Positions 23,771 through 32,592 of a stretch of DNA of 64,000 nucleotides are shown piece after piece; positions within the stretch are counted from its first letter, which is position 1, and the number at the start of each line of letters is the position of its first letter. The position numbers were made by a program, and so were the translations under genes. Source of the stretch: Alphaproteobacteria bacterium. Lineage in GTDB: Bacteria; Myxococcota_A; UBA796; GCA-2862545. The notes beneath the pieces are model-generated. The model was given only the letters and a program-made list of their open reading frames with translations, was not told the origin of the DNA and searched no databases. The stretch is from assembly GCA_020632955.1 (NCBI GenBank), contig JACKEO010000004.1, positions 293,704-357,703 on the forward strand. The letters run 5' to 3'.

Positions 23771-25966
23771 TCAGCGGAGGTCGAAGCGGTCGGCCTCCAT
23801 CACCTTGGTCCAGGCCGCGACGAAGGACCGCACGAAGTCCTCGCCTCCGTCGTCCGACGCGTGCACCTCGGCGAGTGCGCGGAGCTGGGCGTGCGACCCG
23901 AAGACCAGATCCACACGAGTGGCCGTCCACCTCGGCGCGCCGGTGGTGCGGTCGCGGCCCTCGTACACGCCGCGCTCGGTGTGCGACGGGGCCCAGGCGG
24001 TGCCGAGGTCGAGCAGGTTCACGAACCAGTCCGTGGTCAGCGCACCCGGCCGGTCGGTGAACACCCCGTGCGTCGCGCCGTCCACGGTGACGCCGAGCAC
24101 GCGCAGCCCACCCACCAGCGTGGTCATCTCGGGCGCCGACAGCGTCAGGAGCTGGGCGCGGTCGATGAGCAGGTCCTCCACCGGACGCTGCAGGCCCGCC
24201 TTCGCGAAGTTGCGGAAGCCGTCGGCCACCGGCTCCAGCACCGCGAAGGCCTCCGCGTCGGTCTGCTCGGCCGAGGCGTCGGTGCGCCCGGGCCGGAAGG
24301 GGACCTCCACCGGCACGCCGGCCGCCGCGGCCGCCTGCTCCACGCCCACGCCGCCCGCCAGCACGATCAGGTCGGCCAGCGAGATGCGGGTGCCGTCGGT
24401 GCGCGAGGCGTCGAAGGCCGCCTGGATGCCCTCCAGCGTGGACAGCACCTCCGCGAGGCGCGCCGGCTGGTTCACCTCCCAGCTGCGCTGGGGCTCCAGG
24501 CGCAGCCGGGCCCCGTTCGCGCCACCGCGCTTGTCGCTGCCGCGGAAGGTGGAGGCGGAGGCCCAGGCCGTGCCCACCAGGTCGGCCACCGACAGGCCCG
24601 AGGCGCGCACCCGCGCCTTCAGGTCGGCCACACCGGCCGCGTCCACCAGCGGGTGGTCGACGGCGGGCACCGGATCCTGCCAGATCAGCGCCTCCGCCGG
24701 GACCTCGGGGCCCAGGTACCGGGAGCGCGGGCCCATGTCCCTGTGGGTGAGCTTGAACCAGGCGCGGGCAAAGGCGTCCGCGAAGGCCGCCGGGTCGGCG
24801 TGGAAGCGCCGGCTGATCGGCTCGTAGATCGGGTCGAAGCGCAGCGACAGGTCGGCCGTGGTCATCATCGGACGGTGCCGCTTCGTCGGGTCGTGCGCGT
24901 CCACCACCATGTGCTCGGGGGCCACGTCCCTGGCGAGCCACTGCCAGGCCCCGGCCGGGCTCTTCACCAGCTCCCACTCGTAGCCGAAGAGCACGTCGAA
25001 GTAGCCGTTGTCCCAGCGCGTGGGGTGGGGCTTCCAGGCGCCCTCGATGCCACTGGTGGTGGTGTGGGCGCCCTTGCCGCTGCCGAAGGCGTTCGCCCAG
25101 CCCAGGCCCTGGGCCTCCAGCGGCGCCGCCTCGGGCTCGGGACCCACCAGGGCCGGATCACCCGCCCCGTGCGCCTTGCCGAAGGTGTGGCCTCCCGCCA
25201 CGAGCGCCACGGTCTCCTCGTCGTCCATCGCCATGCGCGCGAAGGTCTCCCGCACGTCGCGACCCGAGGCCACCGGGTCGGGCTGACCGCCGGGACCCTC
25301 GGGGTTCACGTAGATCAGGCCCATCTGCACCGCGGCGAGAGGGCCTTGCAGGCCACCGTCGGCCCCGTGGCGCGCGTCGCCCAGCCAGGTGGTCTCGGGG
25401 CCCCAGTCGATGTCCTCCTCGGGCTCCCACACGTCCTCGCGACCCCCCGCGAAGCCGAAGGTCTCCAGCCCCATGCTCTCGAGGGCCACGTTGCCGGCCA
25501 GGATCATCAGGTCGGCCCACGACAGGCTGCGCCCGTGCTTCTGCTTCACGGGCCAGAGCAGGCGCCGCGCCTTGTCGAGGTTGCCGTTGTCGGGCCAGCT
25601 GTTCAGCGGCGCGAAGCGCTGGGTGCCGCTGCCCGCGCCGCCGCGGCCGTCGTGGATGCGGTAGGTGCCCGCGCTGTGCCAGGCCATGCGGATCATCAGC
25701 GGACCGTAGTGCCCGTAGTCGGCCGGCCACCAGTCCTGCGAGGTGGTGAGCACCTCGGCGATCTCGCGCTTCACCGCGGCCAGGTCGAGGGCCGCGAAGG
25801 CCGCCGCGTAGTCGAAGTCCTCCCCCATCGGGTTCCCGGCGGCCGGGTTGCCGTGGAGGATCTTCAGGTTCACCTGCTTGGGCCACCAGTGCTGGTTGGC
25901 CGTGGACCCGCCCGCGTGGTGGCGGTGCTCGCCGTGCATCACCGGACACTTGCCTTCGCTCGCCAT
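23771..25966 (-). CDS. katG: Catalase-peroxidase KatG
   Basis: A 731-aa bifunctional haem catalase-peroxidase, which removes hydrogen peroxide. The distal haem pocket is MIRMAWHSAGTYR (Arg, Trp, His); the proximal His motif is GGHTFGKAHG. The Tyr (MGLIYVNPEGP) and Met (ETFARMAMDDEE) of the Met-Tyr-Trp adduct are present. Full family length, with both the N-terminal active and C-terminal degenerate peroxidase halves. GGGAG precedes the ATG at 25966. It is divergent from oxyR with 136 bases between starts, the classic arrangement for OxyR-controlled katG. Confidence 0.98.
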   Translation of the reverse strand: MASEGKCPVMHGEHRHHAGGSTANQHWWPKQVNLKILHGNPAAGNPMGEDFDYAAAFAALDLAAVKREIAEVLTTSQDWWPADYGHYGPLMIRMAWHSAGTYRIHDGRGGAGSGTQRFAPLNSWPDNGNLDKARRLLWPVKQKHGRSLSWADLMILAGNVALESMGLETFGFAGGREDVWEPEEDIDWGPETTWLGDARHGADGGLQGPLAAVQMGLIYVNPEGPGGQPDPVASGRDVRETFARMAMDDEETVALVAGGHTFGKAHGAGDPALVGPEPEAAPLEAQGLGWANAFGSGKGAHTTTSGIEGAWKPHPTRWDNGYFDVLFGYEWELVKSPAGAWQWLARDVAPEHMVVDAHDPTKRHRPMMTTADLSLRFDPIYEPISRRFHADPAAFADAFARAWFKLTHRDMGPRSRYLGPEVPAEALIWQDPVPAVDHPLVDAAGVADLKARVRASGLSVADLVGTAWASASTFRGSDKRGGANGARLRLEPQRSWEVNQPARLAEVLSTLEGIQAAFDASRTDGTRISLADLIVLAGGVGVEQAAAAAGVPVEVPFRPGRTDASAEQTDAEAFAVLEPVADGFRNFAKAGLQRPVEDLLIDRAQLLTLSAPEMTTLVGGLRVLGVTVDGATHGVFTDRPGALTTDWFVNLLDLGTAWAPSHTERGVYEGRDRTTGAPRWTATRVDLVFGSHAQLRALAEVHASDDGGEDFVRSFVAAWTKVMEADRFDLR

Positions 25967-26102
25967 GATCGCTCCCGTGGCCAGGGCCGACGGGGCAGGA
26001 CCGGGACGTCCGGGTGCGCTCGGCGGCGGCTCATCGACATCGTGCGCCGGCCAGGACATGAGCGCCAAGACATTGATCGCATGTTTCGTATAGCCTGGAG
26101 GC
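25967..26102. promoter_or_regulatory. katG-oxyR divergent intergenic region
   Basis: Shared control region of katG (left) and oxyR (right). Most is GC-rich, but 26070-26094 is a distinctly AT-richer patch containing GACATTGATCGCATGTTTCG followed by TATAGCC. This is the likely OxyR/RNA-polymerase contact zone. I could not fit the four ATAG elements of the E. coli OxyR consensus. GGAGG for oxyR is at 26097-26101. Confidence 0.5.
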
Positions 26103-27080
26103 ATGGACATGCTGCCCACGCTCCGACAGCTCGAGTACGTGGTGGCGCTGGCCGACGCGGGCCAGTTCGTGGAGGCCGCGCGGCAGTGCGCCGTCAGCCA
26201 GCCCGCCCTGAGCAAGCAGATCCGCGAGGTGGAGGAGCTGCTGGGCACCGAGCTCTTCGAGCGTGCCCGTCCCCGCGTGCTCCTCACGCCGGTGGGCGAG
26301 GAGGTGGTGCGCCGCGCGCGACAGCTGCTGGTGGACGCCCACGAGCTGGTGGACGTGGCCGGGTCCCTGGCCCGTCCGCGGCAGGGCACGCTGCGGCTGG
26401 GCGTGATCCCCACGATCGCGCCGTACGGGCTCCCCGGTCTGCTCGCCGGGCTGCGGCGGCGCTTCCCCGACGTGGCCGTGGTGGTGGAGGAGCTCCAGAC
26501 CCCCGTGCTGCTGGAGCGCCTGCGCGCCGGCGGGGTGGACCTCGCCCTGCTGGCCCGGGCCTTCGACGACCACGGGCTCGACGGACGGGACCTGGTGGTG
26601 GAGCCCTTCGTGCTGGTGGCGCCCGAGGGCCACCCCCTGGCCACCTCCGGCCCGGTGCGTCCGCTCGACCTCGCGGGCGCGAGCATGCTCCTCATGGAGG
26701 ACGGCCACTGCCTGCGCGACCAGGCCATCGACGTGTGCGCCACCGTGGGCGACCCGCCGCCCACCAGCGTGGCTGCCGCCAGCGTGTCCACCCTGGTGCG
26801 CATGGTGGAGAGCGGCCTCGGCCCCACCCTGCTGCCGGCGAGCGCGCTGGCCACCGAGGTGCGACCCGGCCAGGGGCTCGTCGTGCGGCGCTTCGCCGAC
26901 CCGCCGCCCGGACGCACGCTCACGCTCCAGTGGCGCGCCACCTCGCCGAGCGCGCCCTGGTTCGCCGAGCTGGCCCAGGCGCTGGTGGCCCACTACCGCA
27001 CCGTGGACGCCGGGATCCCCGAGGTGGGCGGGGCGAGGCCGAGGATCATCGAGGTCGCGGACGCCCGGCACCCGACGTAG
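26103..27080 (+). CDS. oxyR: Hydrogen-peroxide-sensing LysR-type regulator OxyR
   Basis: A 325-aa LysR-type regulator. The N-terminal winged HTH is LRQLEYVVALADAGQFVEAA then AVSQPALSKQIREVE. The effector domain contains LMEDGHCLRDQAIDVC, which places two cysteines 9 residues apart as in the redox switch of E. coli OxyR (C199/C208). It should activate katG on peroxide oxidation. The protein is about 20 residues longer than E. coli OxyR; the extra C-terminal tail (IPEVGGARPRIIEVADARHP) is encoded by DNA that recurs at 30106-30176 upstream of the second RCC1 gene. GGAGG is 1 base before the ATG at 26103 and 7 before a second in-frame ATG at 26109. Confidence 0.96.
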   Translation: MDMLPTLRQLEYVVALADAGQFVEAARQCAVSQPALSKQIREVEELLGTELFERARPRVLLTPVGEEVVRRARQLLVDAHELVDVAGSLARPRQGTLRLGVIPTIAPYGLPGLLAGLRRRFPDVAVVVEELQTPVLLERLRAGGVDLALLARAFDDHGLDGRDLVVEPFVLVAPEGHPLATSGPVRPLDLAGASMLLMEDGHCLRDQAIDVCATVGDPPPTSVAAASVSTLVRMVESGLGPTLLPASALATEVRPGQGLVVRRFADPPPGRTLTLQWRATSPSAPWFAELAQALVAHYRTVDAGIPEVGGARPRIIEVADARHPT

Positions 27081-27142
27081 ACTCCCGGCCGGACGCCCGT
27101 CTCCGCCACGCCGAGGCGGCGCCCGCTCCGGGGGGAGATCCC

Positions 27143-29440
27143 ATGCGCGCCCACCTCGTGCCCTTCCTGCTCGTCCTCGCCGCCTGCGAGGGTGCTTCCA
27201 CGATCGACGGCCACGACACCTCCGACACGGCCCCCGGCACAGCCGACGGCGTGTGGGTGGGCCCCGAGGGAGGCGTGGTGGAGGTGGGCGACGTGCGCCT
27301 CACCGTGCCCGCCGGCGCGCTCGCTGCCGACGTGCTCCTCACCGTGCGCGACGCGGGCCACGGCGTGGACGGCCACGGCACCACCACGAACCTCTACGAG
27401 TTCGGCCCCGACGGCACCGCATTCGCCGTGCCCGCCATCCTGCGCTTCACCTTCCGCTTCCCCGCCGACGACCCGCAGCTCTACTGGGTGGACGGGGATG
27501 CCCAGCCCGAGCAGCTCGTGAGCACCCGCGAGGGCGACGCGCTCGTGGGGGAGGTGACGCACTTCAGCGGCGGCTTCGTGGCCAGCGGGCCGGCCGGCGA
27601 TTCGGGAGACTCCGGGGACTCGGGCGCAGGCGACAGCGGGGATTCGGGGGACTCCGGAGATTCCGGCGACTCGGGGGACTCCGGCGACAGCGGGTCCGGC
27701 GACTCCGGCGACAGCGGGGCGGGGGACTCGGGCAACAGCGGAGATTCGGGCGACTCCGGCGACAGCGGAGACTCCGGACCCGCCTGGAAGGAGGTGGCCA
27801 CGGGCTACGGCGCAGCCTGCGCCCGCCGCAGCGACGACGAGATCTTCTGCTGGGGACGCAGTGACGGCGGGCAGACCTCGCCCCCCCTCGGCCCCTTCCA
27901 GACCCTGTCTCTCGGCCAGCGCTTCGGGTGCGCGCTCGACGCCGAGGGGAGGGCGAGCTGCTGGGGCAGGCCGGAGGACACCGAGGACACGCCCACCGAC
28001 GCCTTCCGCGCCATCTCCGTGGGCGACAAGATCGCCTGCGGCATCCGCAAGGACGACAGCAGCCTGCGCTGCTGGAACGACGCGTGGATCAACGCCGCGC
28101 CCCCGGCCGGGGCCTTCACCACGGTGTCGGTGGGCTCCGTGCACGCCTGCGCCATCGACACCGACGGCCACCTGCACTGCTGGGGCCAGGACGACGACGG
28201 CCAGGCCACCGCGCCCTCGGGGGTGTTCGTGGACGTGTCGGCGGCGCAGCGGCACACCTGCGCCATCGACGACCAGCAGGCAGTGCACTGCTGGGGCACG
28301 CCGGCTGGCGGCCAGGACCATGGTCAGGTCTCCGACGTCCCGTCGGGCGCCTTCGTCGACGTGGAGGTCGGCGCGAAGCAGAGCTGTGCGCGGGACTCCG
28401 ACGGCGCGATCACCTGCTGGGGCCTTGATCCCAGGCCCGAGGCACCCATTCCCGGCGGCCCCTTCGACCAGTTCGACGTGGGGGGTGGGAACGGAACGGT
28501 GTTCGGCTGCGCGATCGATGCCGCGGGCGCGATCACCTGTTGGGGCGGCGACACGTGGCGCGAGACCGTTGTCCCAGGTGCCATGACGCCGCCCGCGGAC
28601 TGTGGCACGAGGGAGCTGTACTCCGAACCCGTCGTCTTCCGCGGACCCGGGGCCTTGCGCGGGATGGAGGCGTTCTGCGAGCGCTTCAACGCCGCCAGCC
28701 ACGTGGAGGTGGAGGGGGAGGTCGACCCGGCACCGCTGGACTGCCTCTGCAGCGCGTCAATCATCGCACTCCAGGACGTGACCACCACCCGGGGGTTCGA
28801 TCGCCTGGTCGAACTCTGGACCCTCAGCGTGCGATCGGACGCCCTCGTCGAACTCGAGGGCTTCGACGCGCTCGAGCGGGTGATCAGCAGCGTGTCGATA
28901 CGAGGCGAGGCCCTCCACACGATCTCGGGGCTACGGAAGCTGCATGTCGCCGAAGGCAGCTTCACCCTCGGTCCGGCACCGGCACTGACCGACCTCCACG
29001 GACTCGACGGCCTGCAGGAGATCGGACTCGCCAGCGGCGGGGGATCGCTCCACCTCCGGGACCTCCCCGGCCTGCCCGTCGACGCCTTCGCGAGTCTCAC
29101 CGCCATCGGCGTGAACTTCAACGTGTCCGACAGTCTCACCGTGTCCTTCGGCGGCTTCCCCAGCCTGACCCGCATCGGGCGGGACTTCATCGTCCGCCGC
29201 AACTACGCGCTCACGTCGATCCCCAGCATGGGCGCCGTGCACGTCGAGGGCAGCGTGTTCGTCGAGAAGAACCCCTACCTGATCGACATCTCGGGTCTCC
29301 GGGACCTGGCCGCCATCGACGACGATCTGGTGATCCGCGACAATGCGCGCCTCTCGACCCTCGACGCCTGGGACGTGGTGGTGGAGATGGGGCCGCTCGC
29401 CATCTCCGGCGACATCGTCATCGAGGAGAACGCGCCGTAG
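27143..29440 (+). CDS. Large surface lipoprotein: ZU5-like, SGD linker, RCC1 repeats, L-domain-like C-terminus (copy A)
   Basis: A 765-aa lipoprotein (lipobox LLVLAAC). In order: a ZU5-like domain (VGPEGGVVEVGDVRLTVPAG, residues about 35-145), a (S/D/G) triplet linker of about 60 residues, seven RCC1-like blades each marked by Cys-Trp-Gly or close forms (FCWGRSDGG, SCWGRPED, HCWGQDDDGQ, TCWGLD, TCWGGD) with matching CAxD cysteines, then a receptor-L-domain-like repeat region (VELEGFDALERV, LTDLHGLDGLQEIG, SLTRIGRDFIVRRN, VEKNPYLIDISGL). The architecture suggests a surface-displayed recognition or adhesion protein. A close paralogue is at 30260. GGGGGGAG precedes the ATG. Confidence 0.9.
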   Translation: MRAHLVPFLLVLAACEGASTIDGHDTSDTAPGTADGVWVGPEGGVVEVGDVRLTVPAGALAADVLLTVRDAGHGVDGHGTTTNLYEFGPDGTAFAVPAILRFTFRFPADDPQLYWVDGDAQPEQLVSTREGDALVGEVTHFSGGFVASGPAGDSGDSGDSGAGDSGDSGDSGDSGDSGDSGDSGSGDSGDSGAGDSGNSGDSGDSGDSGDSGPAWKEVATGYGAACARRSDDEIFCWGRSDGGQTSPPLGPFQTLSLGQRFGCALDAEGRASCWGRPEDTEDTPTDAFRAISVGDKIACGIRKDDSSLRCWNDAWINAAPPAGAFTTVSVGSVHACAIDTDGHLHCWGQDDDGQATAPSGVFVDVSAAQRHTCAIDDQQAVHCWGTPAGGQDHGQVSDVPSGAFVDVEVGAKQSCARDSDGAITCWGLDPRPEAPIPGGPFDQFDVGGGNGTVFGCAIDAAGAITCWGGDTWRETVVPGAMTPPADCGTRELYSEPVVFRGPGALRGMEAFCERFNAASHVEVEGEVDPAPLDCLCSASIIALQDVTTTRGFDRLVELWTLSVRSDALVELEGFDALERVISSVSIRGEALHTISGLRKLHVAEGSFTLGPAPALTDLHGLDGLQEIGLASGGGSLHLRDLPGLPVDAFASLTAIGVNFNVSDSLTVSFGGFPSLTRIGRDFIVRRNYALTSIPSMGAVHVEGSVFVEKNPYLIDISGLRDLAAIDDDLVIRDNARLSTLDAWDVVVEMGPLAISGDIVIEENAP
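27597..27780 (+). repeat. SGD codon-triplet repeat array, copy A
   Basis: About 20 tandem 9-base units encoding Gly-Asp-Ser, with mixed synonymous codons (TCG, TCC, AGC; GAC, GAT) and a few variants (AGDSG, GSGDSG, GNSGD). It forms the flexible linker between the ZU5-like and RCC1 parts. The matching array in copy B is about 57 bases shorter. Confidence 0.9.
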
Positions 29441-29449
29441 CGCCGCGCC

Positions 29450-30001
29450 TCAACCCAGCACGCCCGCCAACGCGAGCGCCAGACGCTCCTGCGCGTCGAC
29501 GTCCACGCCCGACGGGTCCACCACCTCCTGCACCAGGTTGCCCACCAGCAGGCTGAAGGCCGCACCCACCACGCCGGGCTCCAAGGCGAGCACGCTCGCC
29601 ATGGCGTCTCGGTAGGCGGCCATCGCGTCACGCACCCGCTGGCGCGAGGCCGGCGCGGGCTCGTGGCGGTGCACCTCCAGCACCAGCCGCAGCAGGTCGG
29701 CCAGGTAGCTCCGTTCCCCCCGGTAGAAGTCGAACATCGCGCGCACCCGGTCGTCGAGGGGTGCGTCGGGCGGCAGGGTGGCGCGGATGCGCTCCGTGTC
29801 GCGACCCGTGGTGAGCTCGAAGAGCTCCCAGAGGATGGCCTGCTTGTCGGGGAAGTAGTGGTAGAGCGAGCCCGTGCTCACCCCGGCCGCGGCCGCCAGC
29901 CGACGCATCGTGGCGTGGGCGTAGCCCTCCTCCACCAGCAGGCGGAAGCCCGCGTCGAGCAGGCGCGCCCGCACCTCGTCGTGGTTCACGACCTTCGGCA
30001 T
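29450..30001 (-). CDS. TetR family transcriptional regulator
   Basis: A 183-aa TetR regulator with the N-terminal HTH in the usual form (LLDAGFRLLVEEGYAHATMR, then AAAAGVSTGSLYHYFPDKQA). The C-terminal ligand domain includes FYRGERSYLADLLRLVLEVH and a helical end. It acts as a DNA-binding dimer, usually a repressor released by a small ligand. GTG-ATG are adjacent at the start; the ATG at 30001 was taken. A deleted relic of a second copy lies at 32510-32576, so this gene was part of the duplicated block. Likely targets are itself or neighbours, but no clear palindrome was found. Confidence 0.92.
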   Translation of the reverse strand: MPKVVNHDEVRARLLDAGFRLLVEEGYAHATMRRLAAAAGVSTGSLYHYFPDKQAILWELFELTTGRDTERIRATLPPDAPLDDRVRAMFDFYRGERSYLADLLRLVLEVHRHEPAPASRQRVRDAMAAYRDAMASVLALEPGVVGAAFSLLVGNLVQEVVDPSGVDVDAQERLALALAGVLG

Positions 30002-30006
30002 CACTC

Positions 30007-30176
30007 CCTCGCCGACCCGCTATCCGCCGAGCAGCCCGATGGCGCCCACGCCAGAGCGACGGCACCTCTGCCCACCGGGAGCTCCCGCGGACGCGCAAGC
30101 GCGCGGGCCCCACCACGCCGCCAACGCCACGATGCCCGAGGTGGACGGGTCGAGGCCGAGGATCATCGAGGTCGCG
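30007..30176. repeat. Duplication junction: rhomboid 3'-end relic followed by oxyR 3'-end relic
   Basis: 30007-30048 repeats the end of the rhomboid gene (compare 32580-32620; shared core CTATCCGCCGAGCAGCCCGA). 30106-30176 repeats the last codons of oxyR (compare 26991-27060; shared core GCCGAGGATCATCGAGGTCG). The order, rhomboid end then oxyR end, is what a head-to-tail tandem duplication of an oxyR-tail to rhomboid-tail block would leave. The 255-base gap between the tetR start and the 30260 gene holds this and the copied promoter of the lipoprotein. Confidence 0.75.
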
Positions 30177-30259
30177 GTCGTCGGTCGCCCGACGTAGACT
30201 CCCGGCCGGGCGCCCGTCTCCGCCACGCATAGGCGACGCCCGCTCCGGGGGGAGATCCC

Positions 30260-32500
30260 ATGCGCGCCCACCTCCTGCCCTTCCTGCTCGTCTTCGCCGC
30301 CTGCGAGGGCGCCGCCACGTTCGACGGCCTCGACACCTCCGACACCTCCCCCGGAACCGCCGCCGGCGTGTGGGTGGGCCCCGAGGGGGGCGTGGTGGAG
30401 GCGGGTGACGTGCGACTCACCGTGCCCGCCGGCGCGCTCGCTGCCAACGTGCTCCTCACGGTGCGCGATGCGGGCCACGGGGTGGACGGCCACGGCACCA
30501 CCACGAACCTCTACGAGTTCGGCCCCGACGGCACCTCCTTCGCCGTGCCCGCCATCCTGCGCTTCGCCTTCCACTTCCCCGCCGACGACCCGCGGCTCTA
30601 CTGGGTGGACGGAGATGCACAGCCCGAGCGGCTCGTGAGCGCGCGCGAGGGCGACGTGCTCGTGGGGGAGGTGACGCACTTCAGCGGCGGCTTCGTGGCC
30701 AGCGGGCCGGCCGGCGATTCGGGAGACTCCGGGGACTCGGGCGCAGGCGACAGCGGGGATTCGGGCGACAGCGGAGACTCCGGCGACTCGGGGGACTCCG
30801 GCGATTCGGGGGACTCCGGCGACAGCGGAGACTCCGGACCCGCCTGGAAGGAGGTGGCCACGGGCTACGGCGCAGCCTGCGCCCGCCGCAGCGACGACGA
30901 GATCTTCTGCTGGGGGCGCAGTGACGGCGGGCAGACCTCGCCGCCCCTCGGCCCCTTCCAGACCCTGTCGCTCGGCCAGCGCCTCGGGTGCGCGCTCGAC
31001 GCCGACGGCAAGGCGAGCTGCTGGGGCAGGCCCGAGGACATCGTGGACACGCCCACCGACGCCTTCCGCGCCCTCTCCGTGGGCGACAAGATCGCCTGCG
31101 GCATCCGCAAGGACGACAGCAGCCTGCGCTGCTGGAACGACGCGTGGATCAACGCCGCGCCCCCGGCCGGGGCCTTCACCACGGTGTCGGTGGGCTCCGG
31201 GCATGCCTGCGCCATCGACACCGACGGCCACCTCCACTGTTGGGGCCAGGACGACAACGGCCAGGCCACGGCGCCCTCGGGGGTGTTCGTGGACGTGTCG
31301 GCGGCGCACTGGCACACCTGCGCCATCGACGACCAACAGGCAGTGCACTGCTGGGGCACCCCGCTCGGCAGTTCGGACCACGGGCAGGCTTCCGACGTGC
31401 CCTCGGGCGCATTCGAGGACGTCGACGTGGGGACCCTGCAGAGCTGCGCGCGGGGTTCGGACGGCGCGATCACCTGCTGGGGCCTCGATCCCCGGCCCGA
31501 GGCACCCGTTCCCAGCGGCCCCTTCGACCAGTTCGACGTGGGGCACGGGAATGGAACGGTGTTCGGCTGCGCGATCGATGCCGCTGGCGCGATCACCTGT
31601 TGGGGCGGCGACGCGTGGCACGAGACCGTCGTCCCGGGTGCCACCACGCCGCCGACAGACTGCGACGCGAAGGTGTCGCACCTCGGCGGGCTCTCCTTCT
31701 TCGGCCCCGGAGCCGTGCGCGGCATGGAAGCCTTCTGCCAGCGCTTCAACGCCGCCAGCAACGTGCTGGTCGCAGGCCCGGTCGACCCGTCACCGCTGGG
31801 CTGTCTCTGCAGCGCGTCCACCCTCGATCTCCAGGATGTGACCAGCACCCGGGGTTTCGAACGCCTCGTCGAGCTGGGGTCCCTAAGCGTGCGTTCCGAC
31901 GCCCTGGTGGAGCTCGAGGGCTTCGACGCCCTCGAGCAGGTGACCCAGAGTGTGTCCATCGAGGGCGCGGTACTCGACACCGTCTCCGGGCTCCGGGCAC
32001 TGCGCTCCGCGGGACGCTGGTTCTTCCTCGGTCCCGCACCGGCACTGACCGACCTCCACGGACTCGACGGCCTGCAGGAGATCGGCTCCGCCAGCGGCGG
32101 AGGTTCGCTCCAGCTCAGGGACCTCCCCGGCCTGCCTGACGACGCCTTCGCGAGCCTCACCACCATCGGCGTGGACTTCGACGTGTCCGACAACCTCACC
32201 GTCTCGTTCGGCGGGTTCCCCAGCCTGACCCGCATCGGGCGGGACTTCATCGTGCGCCGGAACTACGCGCTCACGTCCATCGCCAGCATGGGCGCCGTGC
32301 ACGTCGAGGGCAGCGTGGTCGTGGAGGAGAACCCCTTCCTGCTCGATGTGTCCGGCCTCGAGGGCCTGGCGGCCATCGACGGCGACCTCGTGATCCGCGA
32401 CAACGTGCGCCTCTCCACTGTCGACGCGTGGGAGATCGTCGTGCAGATGGGCGCCCTCGCGATCTCCCGCGACATCGTCATCGAGGGCAACGCGCCGTAG
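30260..32500 (+). CDS. Large surface lipoprotein: ZU5-like, SGD linker, RCC1 repeats, L-domain-like C-terminus (copy B)
   Basis: A 746-aa paralogue of the protein at 27143, with the same lipobox, ZU5-like domain, SGD linker, seven Trp-Gly blades and L-domain-like end. Identity is very high through the blades and falls after about residue 470. There several segments differ (CDAKVSHLGGLSFFGPGAV against CGTRELYSEPVVFRGPGAL), suggesting diversification of the C-terminal part. The linker is 19 residues shorter. The 5' flank, including GGGGGGAG before the ATG, is also duplicated, so both copies should be expressed alike. The role as a surface binding protein is inferred from architecture only. Confidence 0.9.
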   Translation: MRAHLLPFLLVFAACEGAATFDGLDTSDTSPGTAAGVWVGPEGGVVEAGDVRLTVPAGALAANVLLTVRDAGHGVDGHGTTTNLYEFGPDGTSFAVPAILRFAFHFPADDPRLYWVDGDAQPERLVSAREGDVLVGEVTHFSGGFVASGPAGDSGDSGDSGAGDSGDSGDSGDSGDSGDSGDSGDSGDSGDSGPAWKEVATGYGAACARRSDDEIFCWGRSDGGQTSPPLGPFQTLSLGQRLGCALDADGKASCWGRPEDIVDTPTDAFRALSVGDKIACGIRKDDSSLRCWNDAWINAAPPAGAFTTVSVGSGHACAIDTDGHLHCWGQDDNGQATAPSGVFVDVSAAHWHTCAIDDQQAVHCWGTPLGSSDHGQASDVPSGAFEDVDVGTLQSCARGSDGAITCWGLDPRPEAPVPSGPFDQFDVGHGNGTVFGCAIDAAGAITCWGGDAWHETVVPGATTPPTDCDAKVSHLGGLSFFGPGAVRGMEAFCQRFNAASNVLVAGPVDPSPLGCLCSASTLDLQDVTSTRGFERLVELGSLSVRSDALVELEGFDALEQVTQSVSIEGAVLDTVSGLRALRSAGRWFFLGPAPALTDLHGLDGLQEIGSASGGGSLQLRDLPGLPDDAFASLTTIGVDFDVSDNLTVSFGGFPSLTRIGRDFIVRRNYALTSIASMGAVHVEGSVVVEENPFLLDVSGLEGLAAIDGDLVIRDNVRLSTVDAWEIVVQMGALAISRDIVIEGNAP
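30714..30840 (+). repeat. SGD codon-triplet repeat array, copy B
   Basis: About 14 tandem 9-base units encoding Gly-Asp-Ser, with the same flanks as copy A (ASGPAGDSG before, SGPAWKEV after). The length difference from copy A is a whole number of units, as expected for slippage or unequal crossing-over in frame. Confidence 0.9.
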
Positions 32501-32509
32501 CGCCACACC

Positions 32510-32576
32510 CCAGTCCCGCACACCCGCCAGCGCGTGACGATGGGGGCGCCTGTCGGGGCGCGCGCCGCCGGCATCG
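32510..32576 (-). pseudogene. tetR relic (both ends kept, interior deleted)
   Basis: Between the stop of lipoprotein copy B and the rhomboid end, about 66 bases match only the two ends of the intact tetR. CACACCCGCCAGCGCG matches the 3' end near 29465, and GGCATCGCTCCCTCGCC matches the start near 29998. About 486 bases of interior are missing. It cannot encode a regulator. Confidence 0.7.
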
Positions 32577-32592
32577 CTCCCTCGCCCCCCCG

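Noticed and set aside
23081..27142. Very long plus-strand open frame leading into the first RCC1 lipoprotein
   Set aside because: It runs antisense through katG and out of frame through oxyR; the real gene starts at the signal peptide ATG at 27143.
27597..27780. SGD arrays as a CRISPR or non-coding repeat
   Set aside because: Units are 9 bases without spacers and keep the reading frame; they are protein linkers.
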